Origin: Pseudomonadota bacterium
GTDB lineage: Bacteria > Desulfobacterota > Binatia > Binatales > Binataceae
Length of the DNA: 64,000 nucleotides
Assembly: GCA_021325355.1 (NCBI GenBank)
Contig: JAJPHI010000019.1
Location: 186,001 to 250,000 of the forward strand
Reading direction: 5' to 3'
The notes under the pieces were generated by a model that saw nothing but the letters and a program-made list of their open reading frames with translations, made no database searches and was not told the origin of the DNA. Made by a program: the position numbers and the translations under genes. Shown here piece after piece: positions 18,518 through 26,225 of this stretch; position 1 is the stretch's first letter, and every line of letters begins with the position of its first letter.

Positions 18518-19469
18518 GGATACAGGCTACATCATGCTGAGGTGCTTTGGCTTGCAGGGGCGGGACGATCTCCGAGCATCGCGGAATCGCCAGCGGACAG
18601 CGCGGATGGAAGCGACAGCCGGAGGGCGGCGCCGCCGCACTCGGAATCGTTCCGGCGATCGCCTTCAGGCGCCGCCGCGGCCCCCCGCTGCCGGGAATCG
18701 ATTCGAGCAGGGCCTGCGTATACGGATTAAGCGGATGCTGGAACAGTTCCGCTTTCGCGCATCGCTCCATCACGCGCGCGGCGTAGAGTATTACCACCTC
18801 ATCGGCGTATTGGGCGACGATACCGAGGTCGTGGGTCACGAGGATTACCGCGAGATCAAGTTTCTGCTGCAACTCGCGGATCAGATCGAGGATTTGCGCC
18901 TGGATCGTCACATCGAGCGCGGTCGTCGGCTCATCCGCGATCAGCAGATGCGGATTACACGCGAGCGCCATCGCGATCATCACCCGCTGGCGCATCCCGC
19001 CCGATAACTGATGAGGATAGTCGTGGATCCGCCGCTCCGGATCCGCAATCCCAACCATTCGCAATGCGGCGATCGCGCGGTCGCGAGTCTCCGCGCGACC
19101 GGTTCGCTGATGCAGGCGGATAGCTTCGCCAACCTGATTGCCGATGGTAAAGACCGGATTCAGCGAGGTCATCGGCTCCTGGAAAATCATCGCCATCCGC
19201 GCGCCACGGATCCGGCGCATTTCGGCCTCGCTCAAGGTCAGCAGATCGCGGCCCTCGAAGGTTATCGAACCGCTGACGATTCGCGCCCCGGGCGGCAACA
19301 GCCTCATGAGCGAAAGCGCCGTCATCGTTTTGCCGGAGCCTGATTCGCCAACGATGCCGATCAGACGTCCGCGATTCACGGCGAAGCTGACGTCGTCGAC
19401 GACGCGCGTTTCCCGCCCGTCGCTGAAGAACGACGTACTGAGTCCTGTCACTTCAAGCAGTGGCTGCAA
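18510..19469 (-). CDS. oppD: Oligopeptide/dipeptide ABC transporter ATPase (OppD-type)
   Basis: A 319-residue ABC ATPase, heterodimer partner of the adjoining OppF-type protein. It shows Walker [17 protein letters not shown]-loop [15 protein letters not shown], signature [15 protein letters not shown], Walker [13 protein letters not shown] and H-loop VTHD, then the C-terminal [16 protein letters not shown] and the Cys pattern [14 protein letters not shown]. The start appears to be TTG at 19469 with no obvious Shine-Dalgarno. The substrate cannot be told without a binding protein. A 7-bp inverted repeat lies about 110 bases upstream. Confidence 0.93.
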   Translation of the reverse strand: MQPLLEVTGLSTSFFSDGRETRVVDDVSFAVNRGRLIGIVGESGSGKTMTALSLMRLLPPGARIVSGSITFEGRDLLTLSEAEMRRIRGARMAMIFQEPMTSLNPVFTIGNQVGEAIRLHQRTGRAETRDRAIAALRMVGIADPERRIHDYPHQLSGGMRQRVMIAMALACNPHLLIADEPTTALDVTIQAQILDLIRELQQKLDLAVILVTHDLGIVAQYADEVVILYAARVMERCAKAELFQHPLNPYTQALLESIPGSGGPRRRLKAIAGTIPSAAAPPSGCRFHPRCPLAIPRCSEIVPPLQAKAPQHDVACIRV

Positions 19470-19575
19470 GCGACGTTAAATCTATCACTGGATCGGCCCG
19501 GATCGAAATTTTTTGCACGCCGACCGAGGGTCAGGCGGCTGATACTTCGACCTGCCGAAATGGACAAAGTTCGCA

Positions 19576-19595
19576 CGCGCAAATATCCTTGCGCG
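19576..19595. repeat. Inverted repeat between divergent oppD and lipoprotein genes
   Basis: CGCGCAA at 19576-19582 and TTGCGCG at 19589-19595 form a perfect 7-bp inverted repeat with a 6-base AT-rich spacer. It sits in the 166-base divergent gap, about 40 bases before the lipoprotein start. It could be an operator or an RNA hairpin in the lipoprotein leader. Confidence 0.35.
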
Positions 19596-19635
19596 TTGCC
19601 ACTATGGTCAAGTTTGTCGAAGGGTACCGCTTGAG

Positions 19636-19902
19636 ATGAAATCGCTCCGTACGGCAGTGCTTATCGTCCTCACCCTCGGGTCTCTGTATGGATGTTCCGA
19701 CACCTTCGGAGACAAGCTCAGCGAGCATCGTTACTGCGTCGGCGTTGCGCAAATCCAGCCGCAAAAGGTGGATGACTGCCTGCGCGATACGAACGGCCAT
19801 CGCGAGCAGATCGATTCGTGCCTGTCCGGCGCGATGGTGCCCGATCGCAAGATCGCGATGCTGAATGATTGCGTGGAGTCGAGCGAGCACGGGGGTTATT
19901 AA
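19636..19902 (+). CDS. Small Cys-rich lipoprotein, unknown
   Basis: An 88-residue protein with a lipoprotein signal (MKSLRTAVLIVLTLGSLYGC, lipobox LYGC). The mature part holds four further Cys, in YCVGV, DDCLRD, DSCLSG and NDCVES, evenly spaced and suggestive of two disulfides or a helical hairpin. I do not recognise the family. The last bases are shared with the convergent MauE/DoxX gene: both stop codons lie inside TTAA at 19899-19902. It faces the thiol-redox gene block, but whether it belongs to that system is unknown. Confidence 0.65.
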   Translation: MKSLRTAVLIVLTLGSLYGCSDTFGDKLSEHRYCVGVAQIQPQKVDDCLRDTNGHREQIDSCLSGAMVPDRKIAMLNDCVESSEHGGY

Positions 19903-20339
19903 GCTTTGGCGCGAGCCTGCAACACATAGATGATCGCGCAGCCGGCGACCGTGAACAGGTTACGCACCAAATCGATCCACGGATTAGTCGTTGAGGCGCC
20001 CGGCCCGAAGCATCCGCAGTTGACGTCGAGGCCGCGCGCCAGCGCCTGAGCAAGCGCAATCACGAAAATCAGCGAAAGCACGAACACGGCCGCGGCGCCG
20101 ATCCGGCGAGGACGGCCGCCCAAAATAAGCAGGCCTGCGATGATTTCGAAAATCGGCAGCGCCAGGGCGAAGATGCTGACGATAGCGTTGGGCAGGATCG
20201 CGAACGATGCGACACTGTCGGCGAAACCCAGCGGATCGCCGACTTTGCTCCATCCGGCGTAGACAAACTCCAAACCGATCGCCGTGCGCAGCCCCAGCTC
20301 GACCACAATCCAGCCGCCGCGACGTTGCAGTCTGAGCAT
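19899..20339 (-). CDS. MauE/DoxX-like membrane protein
   Basis: A 146-residue protein with four predicted membrane helices. The N-terminal part, LRTAIGLEFVYAGWSKVGDP, is typical of the DoxX/MauE group, and the motif NCGCFGPG in the loop before the last helix carries the paired Cys of MauE-like proteins. MauE family members are linked to disulfide formation or maturation of periplasmic redox enzymes. It is the last gene of the leftward block, three bases after the rhodanese gene, so it is surely co-transcribed. It probably moves electrons or thiols at the inner membrane; the partner is inferred, not shown. Confidence 0.82.
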   Translation of the reverse strand: MLRLQRRGGWIVVELGLRTAIGLEFVYAGWSKVGDPLGFADSVASFAILPNAIVSIFALALPIFEIIAGLLILGGRPRRIGAAAVFVLSLIFVIALAQALARGLDVNCGCFGPGASTTNPWIDLVRNLFTVAGCAIIYVLQARAKA

Positions 20340-20342
20340 CGT

Positions 20343-20873
20343 TCAATGCGCGACCGGCTGTCCGGCAGCAGTCCACGCCGGCCATCCGCCGGTGAAGATC
20401 CGGACCTGCGAGAAACCAAGGCTCAGCAGCGCGCTGGCGACCATCCGACTATCCTGACACTCGCCGCCGGAGCAATAGACGATGATAGGCGCGTCCTTTG
20501 CGCGATCGAGCTGCGGCCGCAGCCGAACATAGTCGCGCGCGAAGTCGGCACGCGACAGATTCAACGCGCCCGGCACGTGACCCGCATCGTAGAAAGTCTT
20601 CGCGCGCGCATCGAGGATCACGGCTCGGTGGTCGCGTACCGCAGCCTCGAACTCATCCAGCGGCACCGTCGCAAAGTTCGACAACTCGAAGGCGGGCGCC
20701 CGGATTAGCTCGCCGAGCTCCGCCGCCAGACGTTGCTGCGGCGTCTGATAGGACAGTGGGAGTGGCGTGCCGCGCAGATGGTTCGTCGCGACCCCCAGCA
20801 CTGCCGAGATAACCGCGAGGACCGCCACGGCGGCACAGTCGCGCGCCAGGATATCAAGAGCAGGCGCCTTCAC
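20343..20873 (-). CDS. Membrane-anchored rhodanese-domain protein
   Basis: A 176-residue protein with one N-terminal hydrophobic segment (about 12-30) and a single rhodanese domain (about 70-172). Rhodanese landmarks are AVILDARAKTFYDAGHVPGA and the active-site loop YCSGGECQDS, whose first Cys would carry the persulfide; the loop holds a second Cys. FTGGWPAWTAAGQPV closes the fold. The domain probably faces the periplasm. Its start overlaps the SCO1 stop by four bases and it ends three bases before the MauE-like gene. It may relay sulfur or handle thiols for the other proteins of the block. Confidence 0.85.
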   Translation of the reverse strand: MKAPALDILARDCAAVAVLAVISAVLGVATNHLRGTPLPLSYQTPQQRLAAELGELIRAPAFELSNFATVPLDEFEAAVRDHRAVILDARAKTFYDAGHVPGALNLSRADFARDYVRLRPQLDRAKDAPIIVYCSGGECQDSRMVASALLSLGFSQVRIFTGGWPAWTAAGQPVAH

Positions 20874-21526
20874 CCGGCTGCGGGCTCACCACCGCCCAAG
20901 CGCCGGGCAAGCTGCTCGCCTTTAAGCACCTGCTCGACGTCGCCCGCGATTTTTGTCGGCGGCGTATCCGTGGCCAGATACTGCATCAGCGGACGCCCAT
21001 CCGCGCCGACCAGGAAAAACTCCAGGACGTGGTCGACCGTGCCGTCGGCTTCGCGCTGCCGCTTCAGCCTGAATCGCGCCATCAGCCGGTCAATCGTGGC
21101 CGGCGGGCCGGTCAGAAACAGCCATCCGGAGCGTTCGGCGCCCTGCTCTTTTGCGTATGTTTTCAGAACCGACGGTCCGTCATGCTCCGGATCAACGGTC
21201 ACCGATACCAACCATACCCTGGTGCCGACGTTCGATCCGAGCTGGTTCGCGATCGATCGCATGCGCGCGGTCATGACGAGACACGGGCCGGGACAGGTCG
21301 TATAGATAAAGTCGAACAACACCGGCTTGCCTTTGAGGGAGGCGAGCGAGAGTTGTCGTCCATCCTGATCGGTCAGCTCCAGCGCGGGGAGACAATCCCG
21401 CTTCGCGGTCTCCGAGTCCGAACTGACCGATTCCGTATTGCTGTTGCAGCCAGTCAACGAAGGGCCGAACAGAAGACTGAGGATAACTAATGTTGTGAGT
21501 ATACTATGATTGTGAGTGGACTTCAT
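20870..21526 (-). CDS. SCO1/SenC/PrrC-type copper-binding lipoprotein
   Basis: A 218-residue periplasmic lipoprotein: signal peptide with lipobox LTGC (about residue 27), then a thioredoxin-like SCO domain. The copper or redox motif is CPGPC in FIYTTCPGPCLVM, and the third ligand is probably the His of TVDHVLEFFLVG. SCO proteins deliver copper to CuA of cytochrome oxidase or act as thiol-disulfide reductases; no oxidase gene is present here. It lies between tlpA-like and rhodanese genes, overlapping the latter by four bases. This context points to a thiol or metal role outside oxidase assembly. Confidence 0.9.
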   Translation of the reverse strand: MKSTHNHSILTTLVILSLLFGPSLTGCNSNTESVSSDSETAKRDCLPALELTDQDGRQLSLASLKGKPVLFDFIYTTCPGPCLVMTARMRSIANQLGSNVGTRVWLVSVTVDPEHDGPSVLKTYAKEQGAERSGWLFLTGPPATIDRLMARFRLKRQREADGTVDHVLEFFLVGADGRPLMQYLATDTPPTKIAGDVEQVLKGEQLARRLGGGEPAAG

Positions 21527-21552
21527 ATCTCAGTACAGATCCGGGTTATTCA

Positions 21553-22101
21553 CTAATCAACTGTTCCGGTCGGATGCGCTGAGGGCGACGAACGCCGCGC
21601 AAGCAGCGGCGCGACGACGGCCGACAGCGAGGTCTCCGTCAATTCGGGCTGGTCGGGAGTATGAATCGCGCGCACTTCGCCGCGAGGTCCGATGATGACC
21701 GTCACCGGTAAGGTTCCCGGTTGCCCGAAGCCGTCGGCGCTGGCGTCGTCGCGCATCGCGCCTGGCAAGCCGTATTCACTCATCATCCGGACGGCCTCGT
21801 TCCGGTCGTGGGAGCGGTCAAGACTCAGGGCGATTAGCTCGAGACCCTTGCTATGGTAGCGGTCGTATACCGCCTTCAGAGCGGGCAATTCGGCGCGGCA
21901 CGGGGGGCACCAGGTTGCCCAGAAGTTTACGATCACCACCTTGCCGCGCTCCGCGGCGAGGTTGAAGCTGCTGCCGTCAAACTTCTGAACGGTCAGTTGA
22001 GGCGCCGGCTGGCCCACCTCCAGCGCAAGCACCGGCGGCGCGAAGCCTAAGATCGCCGACAGCAGGAATCCCGAAACCATCCGAAGGCCACGGTAGCGCA
22101 T
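21553..22101 (-). CDS. TlpA/ResA-type thioredoxin-like protein
   Basis: A 182-residue exported thiol-disulfide oxidoreductase. A signal peptide ends near PVLALEVG; the thioredoxin fold follows with active site WATWCPPCRAE and the TlpA-type extension KGLELIALSLDR. A cis-Pro is seen in GTLPVTVIIGPRGEV. CPPC is typical of reductants used for cytochrome c maturation or SCO reduction. It lies between the outer-membrane barrel gene (12 bases) and the SCO gene (26 bases). TlpA reducing SCO-type proteins is known in Bradyrhizobium, so the two may work together here. Confidence 0.92.
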   Translation of the reverse strand: MRYRGLRMVSGFLLSAILGFAPPVLALEVGQPAPQLTVQKFDGSSFNLAAERGKVVIVNFWATWCPPCRAELPALKAVYDRYHSKGLELIALSLDRSHDRNEAVRMMSEYGLPGAMRDDASADGFGQPGTLPVTVIIGPRGEVRAIHTPDQPELTETSLSAVVAPLLARRSSPSAHPTGTVD

Positions 22102-22113
22102 CGTTCCAATCGC

Positions 22114-23094
22114 TCAAAAATCATAGCTGAGCACGGTCTTCAGCAGATAGGGCGCCGTTATCTGATTGCCGTTCATGTTCTGAAACACCGGAATGCCAAC
22201 ATCGGTGTACCAGCGGATAATTCCGATTTTAGTCTCGACGCCCGGAGCAATCAGCAGGCGCGAATAGCCGGTATTCGTGGGATCGGCCTGCGACTGGCTG
22301 TCGCGCGCTCGATCCGAAGCGACCAGCGAAACCAGCGGGGCGAACTCCTTAAGAAAGCCGATCTGGCCCCAATTGTAGATAAGGCCGAGTGCGCCATCGA
22401 ATTCGCGGCCGGGCTTGTAATGATCCTGCGTGAAGACCGGCAGGTCATACGATCCCTGCACGTACCAATTGAGCGGACGCTCGAGCAGACTGAAGGGCAG
22501 ATTCCCCAGATGATAAGCGCCGAACAGAAGGTCCGTGCTGCCCGTGCCGATCTGGTTGTCACGATCGACGTGCGGATAGGTGTACCATCCGCTCGGCACT
22601 TTCAGGCCGCCGACGAGACCCGTGGACATATCCTCGGAAAAGCCGGTGTACATGCCTTCGATGCGAATGTCGCCGATCGAGTTCCAGTTGTAGGACTGAA
22701 AGTTGGCGTTATCACCGGTGTACGCCCCGCGATAAAACCGCTGCCAATAGGGGATCTGAATCATCGCCCCCCAATTGCGATTGAACATGTACTGCAGACC
22801 CACCGTCGTGAAGTTGGTCCGCAGCACCTTGTCGTTGTTGTTCGCCGCTGAGGCGATATGCGCCGCATGCCAGTTCAGATACTGGTCCATATAATCGTAT
22901 TCGATCCACGCCGTGCCGCCGGCCCCCTGAGGGAACAGCGAAGAGGTGCCGACCTCGAACACCCCGCATCCGCAGGCGCACGCATGGGCGCTCGAGCGAA
23001 AAGTCGCAAGCAGAATAAAGCCTAAGACCGCGAGTGCGTATCTACACGCTCGCCGAGCGGAGTTCCTGTACCAGTCCGACCACAAGTAAGACAT
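22114..23094 (-). CDS. Outer-membrane beta-barrel protein with N-terminal CACGC motif
   Basis: A 326-residue exported protein. The N-terminus is a signal peptide of about 37 residues ending SSAHA; the mature protein would begin CACGCGVFEVG, with three Cys in five residues. The rest alternates polar and aromatic residues in strands (WIEYDYMDQYLNW, YMFNRNWGAMIQIPYWQRFY, LIYNWGQIGFL) and ends in YLLKTVLSYDF; a terminal Phe is the usual outer-membrane barrel signal. It resembles transporter-like barrels of the phenol MetA degradation group. In this block it is probably the outer-membrane component. The Cys cluster at the periplasmic N-terminus may bind metal or accept electrons from the thiol proteins. 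Confidence 0.8.
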   Translation of the reverse strand: MSYLWSDWYRNSARRACRYALAVLGFILLATFRSSAHACACGCGVFEVGTSSLFPQGAGGTAWIEYDYMDQYLNWHAAHIASAANNNDKVLRTNFTTVGLQYMFNRNWGAMIQIPYWQRFYRGAYTGDNANFQSYNWNSIGDIRIEGMYTGFSEDMSTGLVGGLKVPSGWYTYPHVDRDNQIGTGSTDLLFGAYHLGNLPFSLLERPLNWYVQGSYDLPVFTQDHYKPGREFDGALGLIYNWGQIGFLKEFAPLVSLVASDRARDSQSQADPTNTGYSRLLIAPGVETKIGIIRWYTDVGIPVFQNMNGNQITAPYLLKTVLSYDF

Positions 23095-23190
23095 CGCTTC
23101 TCCACCAGACTCGAGTTGACCATCGGAGCAGGATCGGGCGGCCGCGTTTTCGCGGCGCGCGATCTACCGTCCCCGGACGTGACTGTCGCT

Positions 23191-23493
23191 TCAGGAGAAA
23201 GCGATTCTGGGCGGAGGAGCTGGCGGTTGCTCGGGACTGCGCAAACTCGGCGGCTGCGCCGCGTCCAGCGCGGCCAGATCAAAGGGCGGCGTCGCCAGGT
23301 TGGTGCCCGCGCTTGGTAGCGGGAGACTGCAATGCGTCGATTCGACGCTGACGGACTGGGCCGGGTGGCAGATATCCATCGTGAAGCTCGGATGCTGATC
23401 GCGATTGACGTGCGCCACCACCAGTGGCACACCCGCAACCATCATCGCCAGCATCAGCAGCGCGGCGAGCAGCGGTGATTTGAGCCGAATCAG
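23191..23493 (-). CDS. Small exported protein with ICHP motif, unknown
   Basis: About 100 residues. A hydrophobic signal-like segment (SPLLAALLMLAMMVAGVPL) leads to a short mature part with MDICHPAQSVSV and THCSLPLP, giving two Cys and two nearby His, then a Pro-rich tail. No ATG exists at a sensible place: the frame crosses the upstream DUF2318 stop, where CTG at 23493 overlaps the TGA (CTGA), with AAAAGGGA upstream. I take this coupled non-ATG start as most likely; the frame is also open further upstream. The family is unknown. Position suggests a small periplasmic partner, possibly metal-binding. Confidence 0.55.
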   Translation of the reverse strand: MIRLKSPLLAALLMLAMMVAGVPLVVAHVNRDQHPSFTMDICHPAQSVSVESTHCSLPLPSAGTNLATPPFDLAALDAAQPPSLRSPEQPPAPPPRIAFS

Positions 23494-23942
23494 AATTGTC
23501 CGCGTCCCTTTTCCAGATCCGCCACCTTGAGTTGAATCATTCCATGGCTCTGCGTATTTGGCAACTGAAGCGGCACGCACGAGGCCCTGCCCTTTTCCAT
23601 CTCGCCGATACGATAGCGATTCCCGCAAAAGCGGCAGACCACCTCATCCTTGTCTGTGCGATAGCCCTGATGGTAGCGGCCGCACTGCGCGCAGGCGTCC
23701 ATAACCGAATGAATGCGGCCGGTGCCGTCCTGGGCGAGAATGAAGCGAATGCGTTCGCCGGTGGCGTCGCGATAGCAGAAAAGGTGCGCCCGTCCTCGCG
23801 CCAGGAGGGCGAGCGGAACGCTCACTGACTCCGCCCCGGTAACCTCGGTGCAGGCATCGCGCGCCGTGTAGAGCGCGAGCGCACCGACTATCAGCGCGAT
23901 CGCGCCGCCGGCCAAGAACCATTTCCGCGCGGCGTACCTCAC
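23490..23942 (-). CDS. DUF2318-type membrane-anchored redox/metal protein
   Basis: About 150 residues: one N-terminal membrane anchor (WFLAGGAIALIVGALALYTA), then a periplasmic domain. It carries the DUF2318 pattern of two CxxC pairs, CAQCGRYHQGY and VCRFCGNRYRIGEME, after a segment on the amino-acid usage VRFILAQDGTGRIHS. DUF2318 proteins occur beside FTR1/P19 iron-uptake genes and TlpA-like thioredoxins, for example in Campylobacter; FTR1 and P19 are absent here. The start is uncertain: GTG at 23942 puts the anchor at the N-terminus, while the frame stays open to 24209. This is the first gene of the leftward block. Confidence 0.75.
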   Translation of the reverse strand: MRYAARKWFLAGGAIALIVGALALYTARDACTEVTGAESVSVPLALLARGRAHLFCYRDATGERIRFILAQDGTGRIHSVMDACAQCGRYHQGYRTDKDEVVCRFCGNRYRIGEMEKGRASCVPLQLPNTQSHGMIQLKVADLEKGRGQF

Positions 23943-24236
23943 ATCAGTATGCTTGCCGCAATTACCCTTGCCGGACAAGCGCTGAAGGGAGAAATCGGCC
24001 GTAACCGCGCGATACGTGAAAAGTAACCCGTTCGATGTGGCAACAGGAGTCCGACAACTCTTGTGTATGGCGTCGAATTCGGCGAGACTTAGGGTGCATT
24101 CGGAACGGTTCACGGCGTCGAGGCTGGACAGGCACGGTACTGGGCGTCTCGGGGAGTGGGAATGCTGCAACGCAGTCCGCTCACTGAAAGAGTCGTTCTC
24201 ACAACACATAAGGAAGGAACCGACGAGGAACGCAAG
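23943..24236. other. Divergent intergenic region
   Basis: About 290 bases between the divergently oriented DUF2318 and monooxygenase genes. Promoters for both must lie here. I find no convincing -35/-10 pair or operator-like palindrome. If the DUF2318 gene starts higher than 23942, part of this stretch is coding. Confidence 0.4.
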
Positions 24237-26123
24237 ATGAGCGCGGCAATCCGTATCGATCCCGAGACCGGCCGGAAGATTTTCAACACCCGAGCGGCCA
24301 AGGCGTACGAAAAGATCACTGGCAAAGGCTATTCAGTCCTGGCCGATCAGAAGCTCAAGGAACTGCCGGAGATGCCGGCCGGCGCCACCTTTAATGCTGA
24401 TGAGCAGGCCAAGTATCGGGCTTTCAAGGAAGCCCGCCTCGGCGCGGCCGACTATATCGCGATGGAAGGCGAGTTCAAGAAGTATTTGAACGACGTCTAT
24501 TCCGAACCGCCGATTCCGCGTGAAGCGCTGACCGACGAATGCGAGGTCCTGGTGGTCGGCGCCGGCTTCGGCGGACTCCTGCTGTGGCACAAGCTCAGCA
24601 ATGCGGGCTTCACCGACGTCCGCTTCTGCGAGAAGGGCGGCGATGTCGGCGGCACCTGGTACTGGAACCGCTATCCTGGTATCGCCTGCGACGTCGAATC
24701 CTACAGCTACCTGCCGCTGCTCGAAGAGATGGGTTACATCCCGTCGATGAAGTTCGCCTCCGGCTTCGAGATTCTCGAATATTGCCAGGCGATGGCGCAG
24801 AAGTTCGGCTTTTATGATCACTGCCTCTTCCATACGACGGTCGAGGCGACCACCTGGGACGAGGAATCCGGCCGCTGGATAGTTGAGACCGATCGCGGCG
24901 ACAAGATGCGCGCGCGTTTCGTGATTTTGGCCAACGGCATCCTGACCACGCCGAAACTGGCGCGGATCAACGGCATGGAGAAGTTCCAGGGCGTGGCCTT
25001 CCACACCTCGCGATGGGACTACAATGTCGATCTGCGCGGCAAGACGGTCGGCATTATCGGTACCGGCGCAACCGCCGTGCAGGCGATCCCGGAACTGGCG
25101 AAGGTCGTCGGCCAGCTCTATGTCTTCCAGCGCACGCCGTCGTCAGTTGACGTGCGCGACCAGCGCGCCACCACCGACGAGGAGCGTCAGACCTGGGCTA
25201 ACGAACCCGGATGGGCGCGGGCACGACGCGCGCGCTTCGCCAGAATCTCGGCCGGGCGCACCGCGATTCAGGCCAACGACGACTATCTCGCCGGAAAGAT
25301 CGAGGAGATCAAGAAGCCCAAGCAATACGAGCGCAAACTGACGCCCGTGGAACTGGTGCAGAAGCAGCTTGATGCCAACTTCCGCATCATGGAGCAGATC
25401 CGGGCGCGCGTCGATGCGATCGTCAAAGATCCCAAGACGGCGGCGGCGTTGAAACCGTACTATCCCTACGGCTGCAAGCGACCCACCTTCCACGACGAGT
25501 ATCTGCCGACCTTCAATCTGCCGCATGTGCATCTGGTGGACGTCGCCCCGCTCGGCGTGCGGGAAATCAACGAACGCGGCGTCGTGCACGAGGGCGTCGA
25601 GTACCCCCTGGACGTGCTGATTTACGCGACCGGCTTCCAGTGGATGGGAACTTCGACGTTCAATCGGATCACCGGACGCGGCGGTCGTACGCTCAAGGAA
25701 AAATGGGAAACCGAGGGTACCAAAACCTTTCTCGGCCTGCATAGCAAGGGTTTCCCCAACCTGTTTATCGTAACCGGCCCTCAGGGCGGCGGTGGCAGTT
25801 TCAACTTCACCGACGCGATCGATGCTCACGGCGACTATCTGGTCTGGATGCTGCAGACCATGCGCGAGCGCGGCGCCCGTATCGTCGATGTGCGACAGGA
25901 ACACGAAGATACTTACGCGGAGCACTGCCGCGTCGTCGATATCGCGACGGCGCCGTTGCGCGATTGCGTCTCGTACTACAATGGTGAAGGTAAGGCTGAG
26001 CCCGGAAGCCTCGCTTACTACGGTGGCGGTCAGTGGCACAAGCATCGTATCGCCGCGCAATCGTCGCTCGAGCCTTACGTGTTTGACTATTCTGAGTCGG
26101 TGATGACCGCCTCACCCAAGTAA
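24237..26123 (+). CDS. Flavin-containing Baeyer-Villiger monooxygenase
   Basis: A 628-residue FAD- and NADPH-dependent enzyme that inserts oxygen next to a ketone to give an ester or lactone. The FAD Rossmann motif VVGAGFGGLLLWHKL starts near 105. The type I fingerprint FxGxxxHxxxW appears as FQGVAFHTSRW near 250, and the NADPH motif GIIGTGATAVQ near 272. The domain is preceded by about 100 residues typical of longer members such as HAPMO- and cyclododecanone-type enzymes. ATG at 24237 has GAGGAA upstream; the open frame begins at 24156. A strong terminator follows, so it is a single-gene unit. The substrate is unknown. Confidence 0.93.
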   Translation: MSAAIRIDPETGRKIFNTRAAKAYEKITGKGYSVLADQKLKELPEMPAGATFNADEQAKYRAFKEARLGAADYIAMEGEFKKYLNDVYSEPPIPREALTDECEVLVVGAGFGGLLLWHKLSNAGFTDVRFCEKGGDVGGTWYWNRYPGIACDVESYSYLPLLEEMGYIPSMKFASGFEILEYCQAMAQKFGFYDHCLFHTTVEATTWDEESGRWIVETDRGDKMRARFVILANGILTTPKLARINGMEKFQGVAFHTSRWDYNVDLRGKTVGIIGTGATAVQAIPELAKVVGQLYVFQRTPSSVDVRDQRATTDEERQTWANEPGWARARRARFARISAGRTAIQANDDYLAGKIEEIKKPKQYERKLTPVELVQKQLDANFRIMEQIRARVDAIVKDPKTAAALKPYYPYGCKRPTFHDEYLPTFNLPHVHLVDVAPLGVREINERGVVHEGVEYPLDVLIYATGFQWMGTSTFNRITGRGGRTLKEKWETEGTKTFLGLHSKGFPNLFIVTGPQGGGGSFNFTDAIDAHGDYLVWMLQTMRERGARIVDVRQEHEDTYAEHCRVVDIATAPLRDCVSYYNGEGKAEPGSLAYYGGGQWHKHRIAAQSSLEPYVFDYSESVMTASPK

Positions 26124-26134
26124 GCGCAGAATAC

Positions 26135-26157
26135 CCTTCGCGGCAAAACCGCGAAGG
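26135..26157. repeat. Perfect hairpin downstream of the monooxygenase
   Basis: CCTTCGCGG at 26135-26143 and CCGCGAAGG at 26149-26157 form a 9-bp stem with loop CAAAA. The following sequence has only a weak T-run (GTTTTC). It lies 12 bases after the stop codon and just before a second, stronger hairpin. Confidence 0.6.
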
Positions 26158-26184
26158 TGAGAGTTTTCGAAAATGTCGTTCTCA

Positions 26185-26225
26185 AGGATAACGTTCCGGT
26201 CGAACCGGAACGTTATCCTTTTTTT
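26185..26225 (+). terminator. Strong Rho-independent terminator
   Basis: A 17-bp perfect stem (from AAGGATAACGTTCCGGT at 26185 to its complement ending near 26221) with loop CGA, followed by six T. This is the clearest terminator in the window. It closes the Baeyer-Villiger monooxygenase transcript. Confidence 0.92.
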
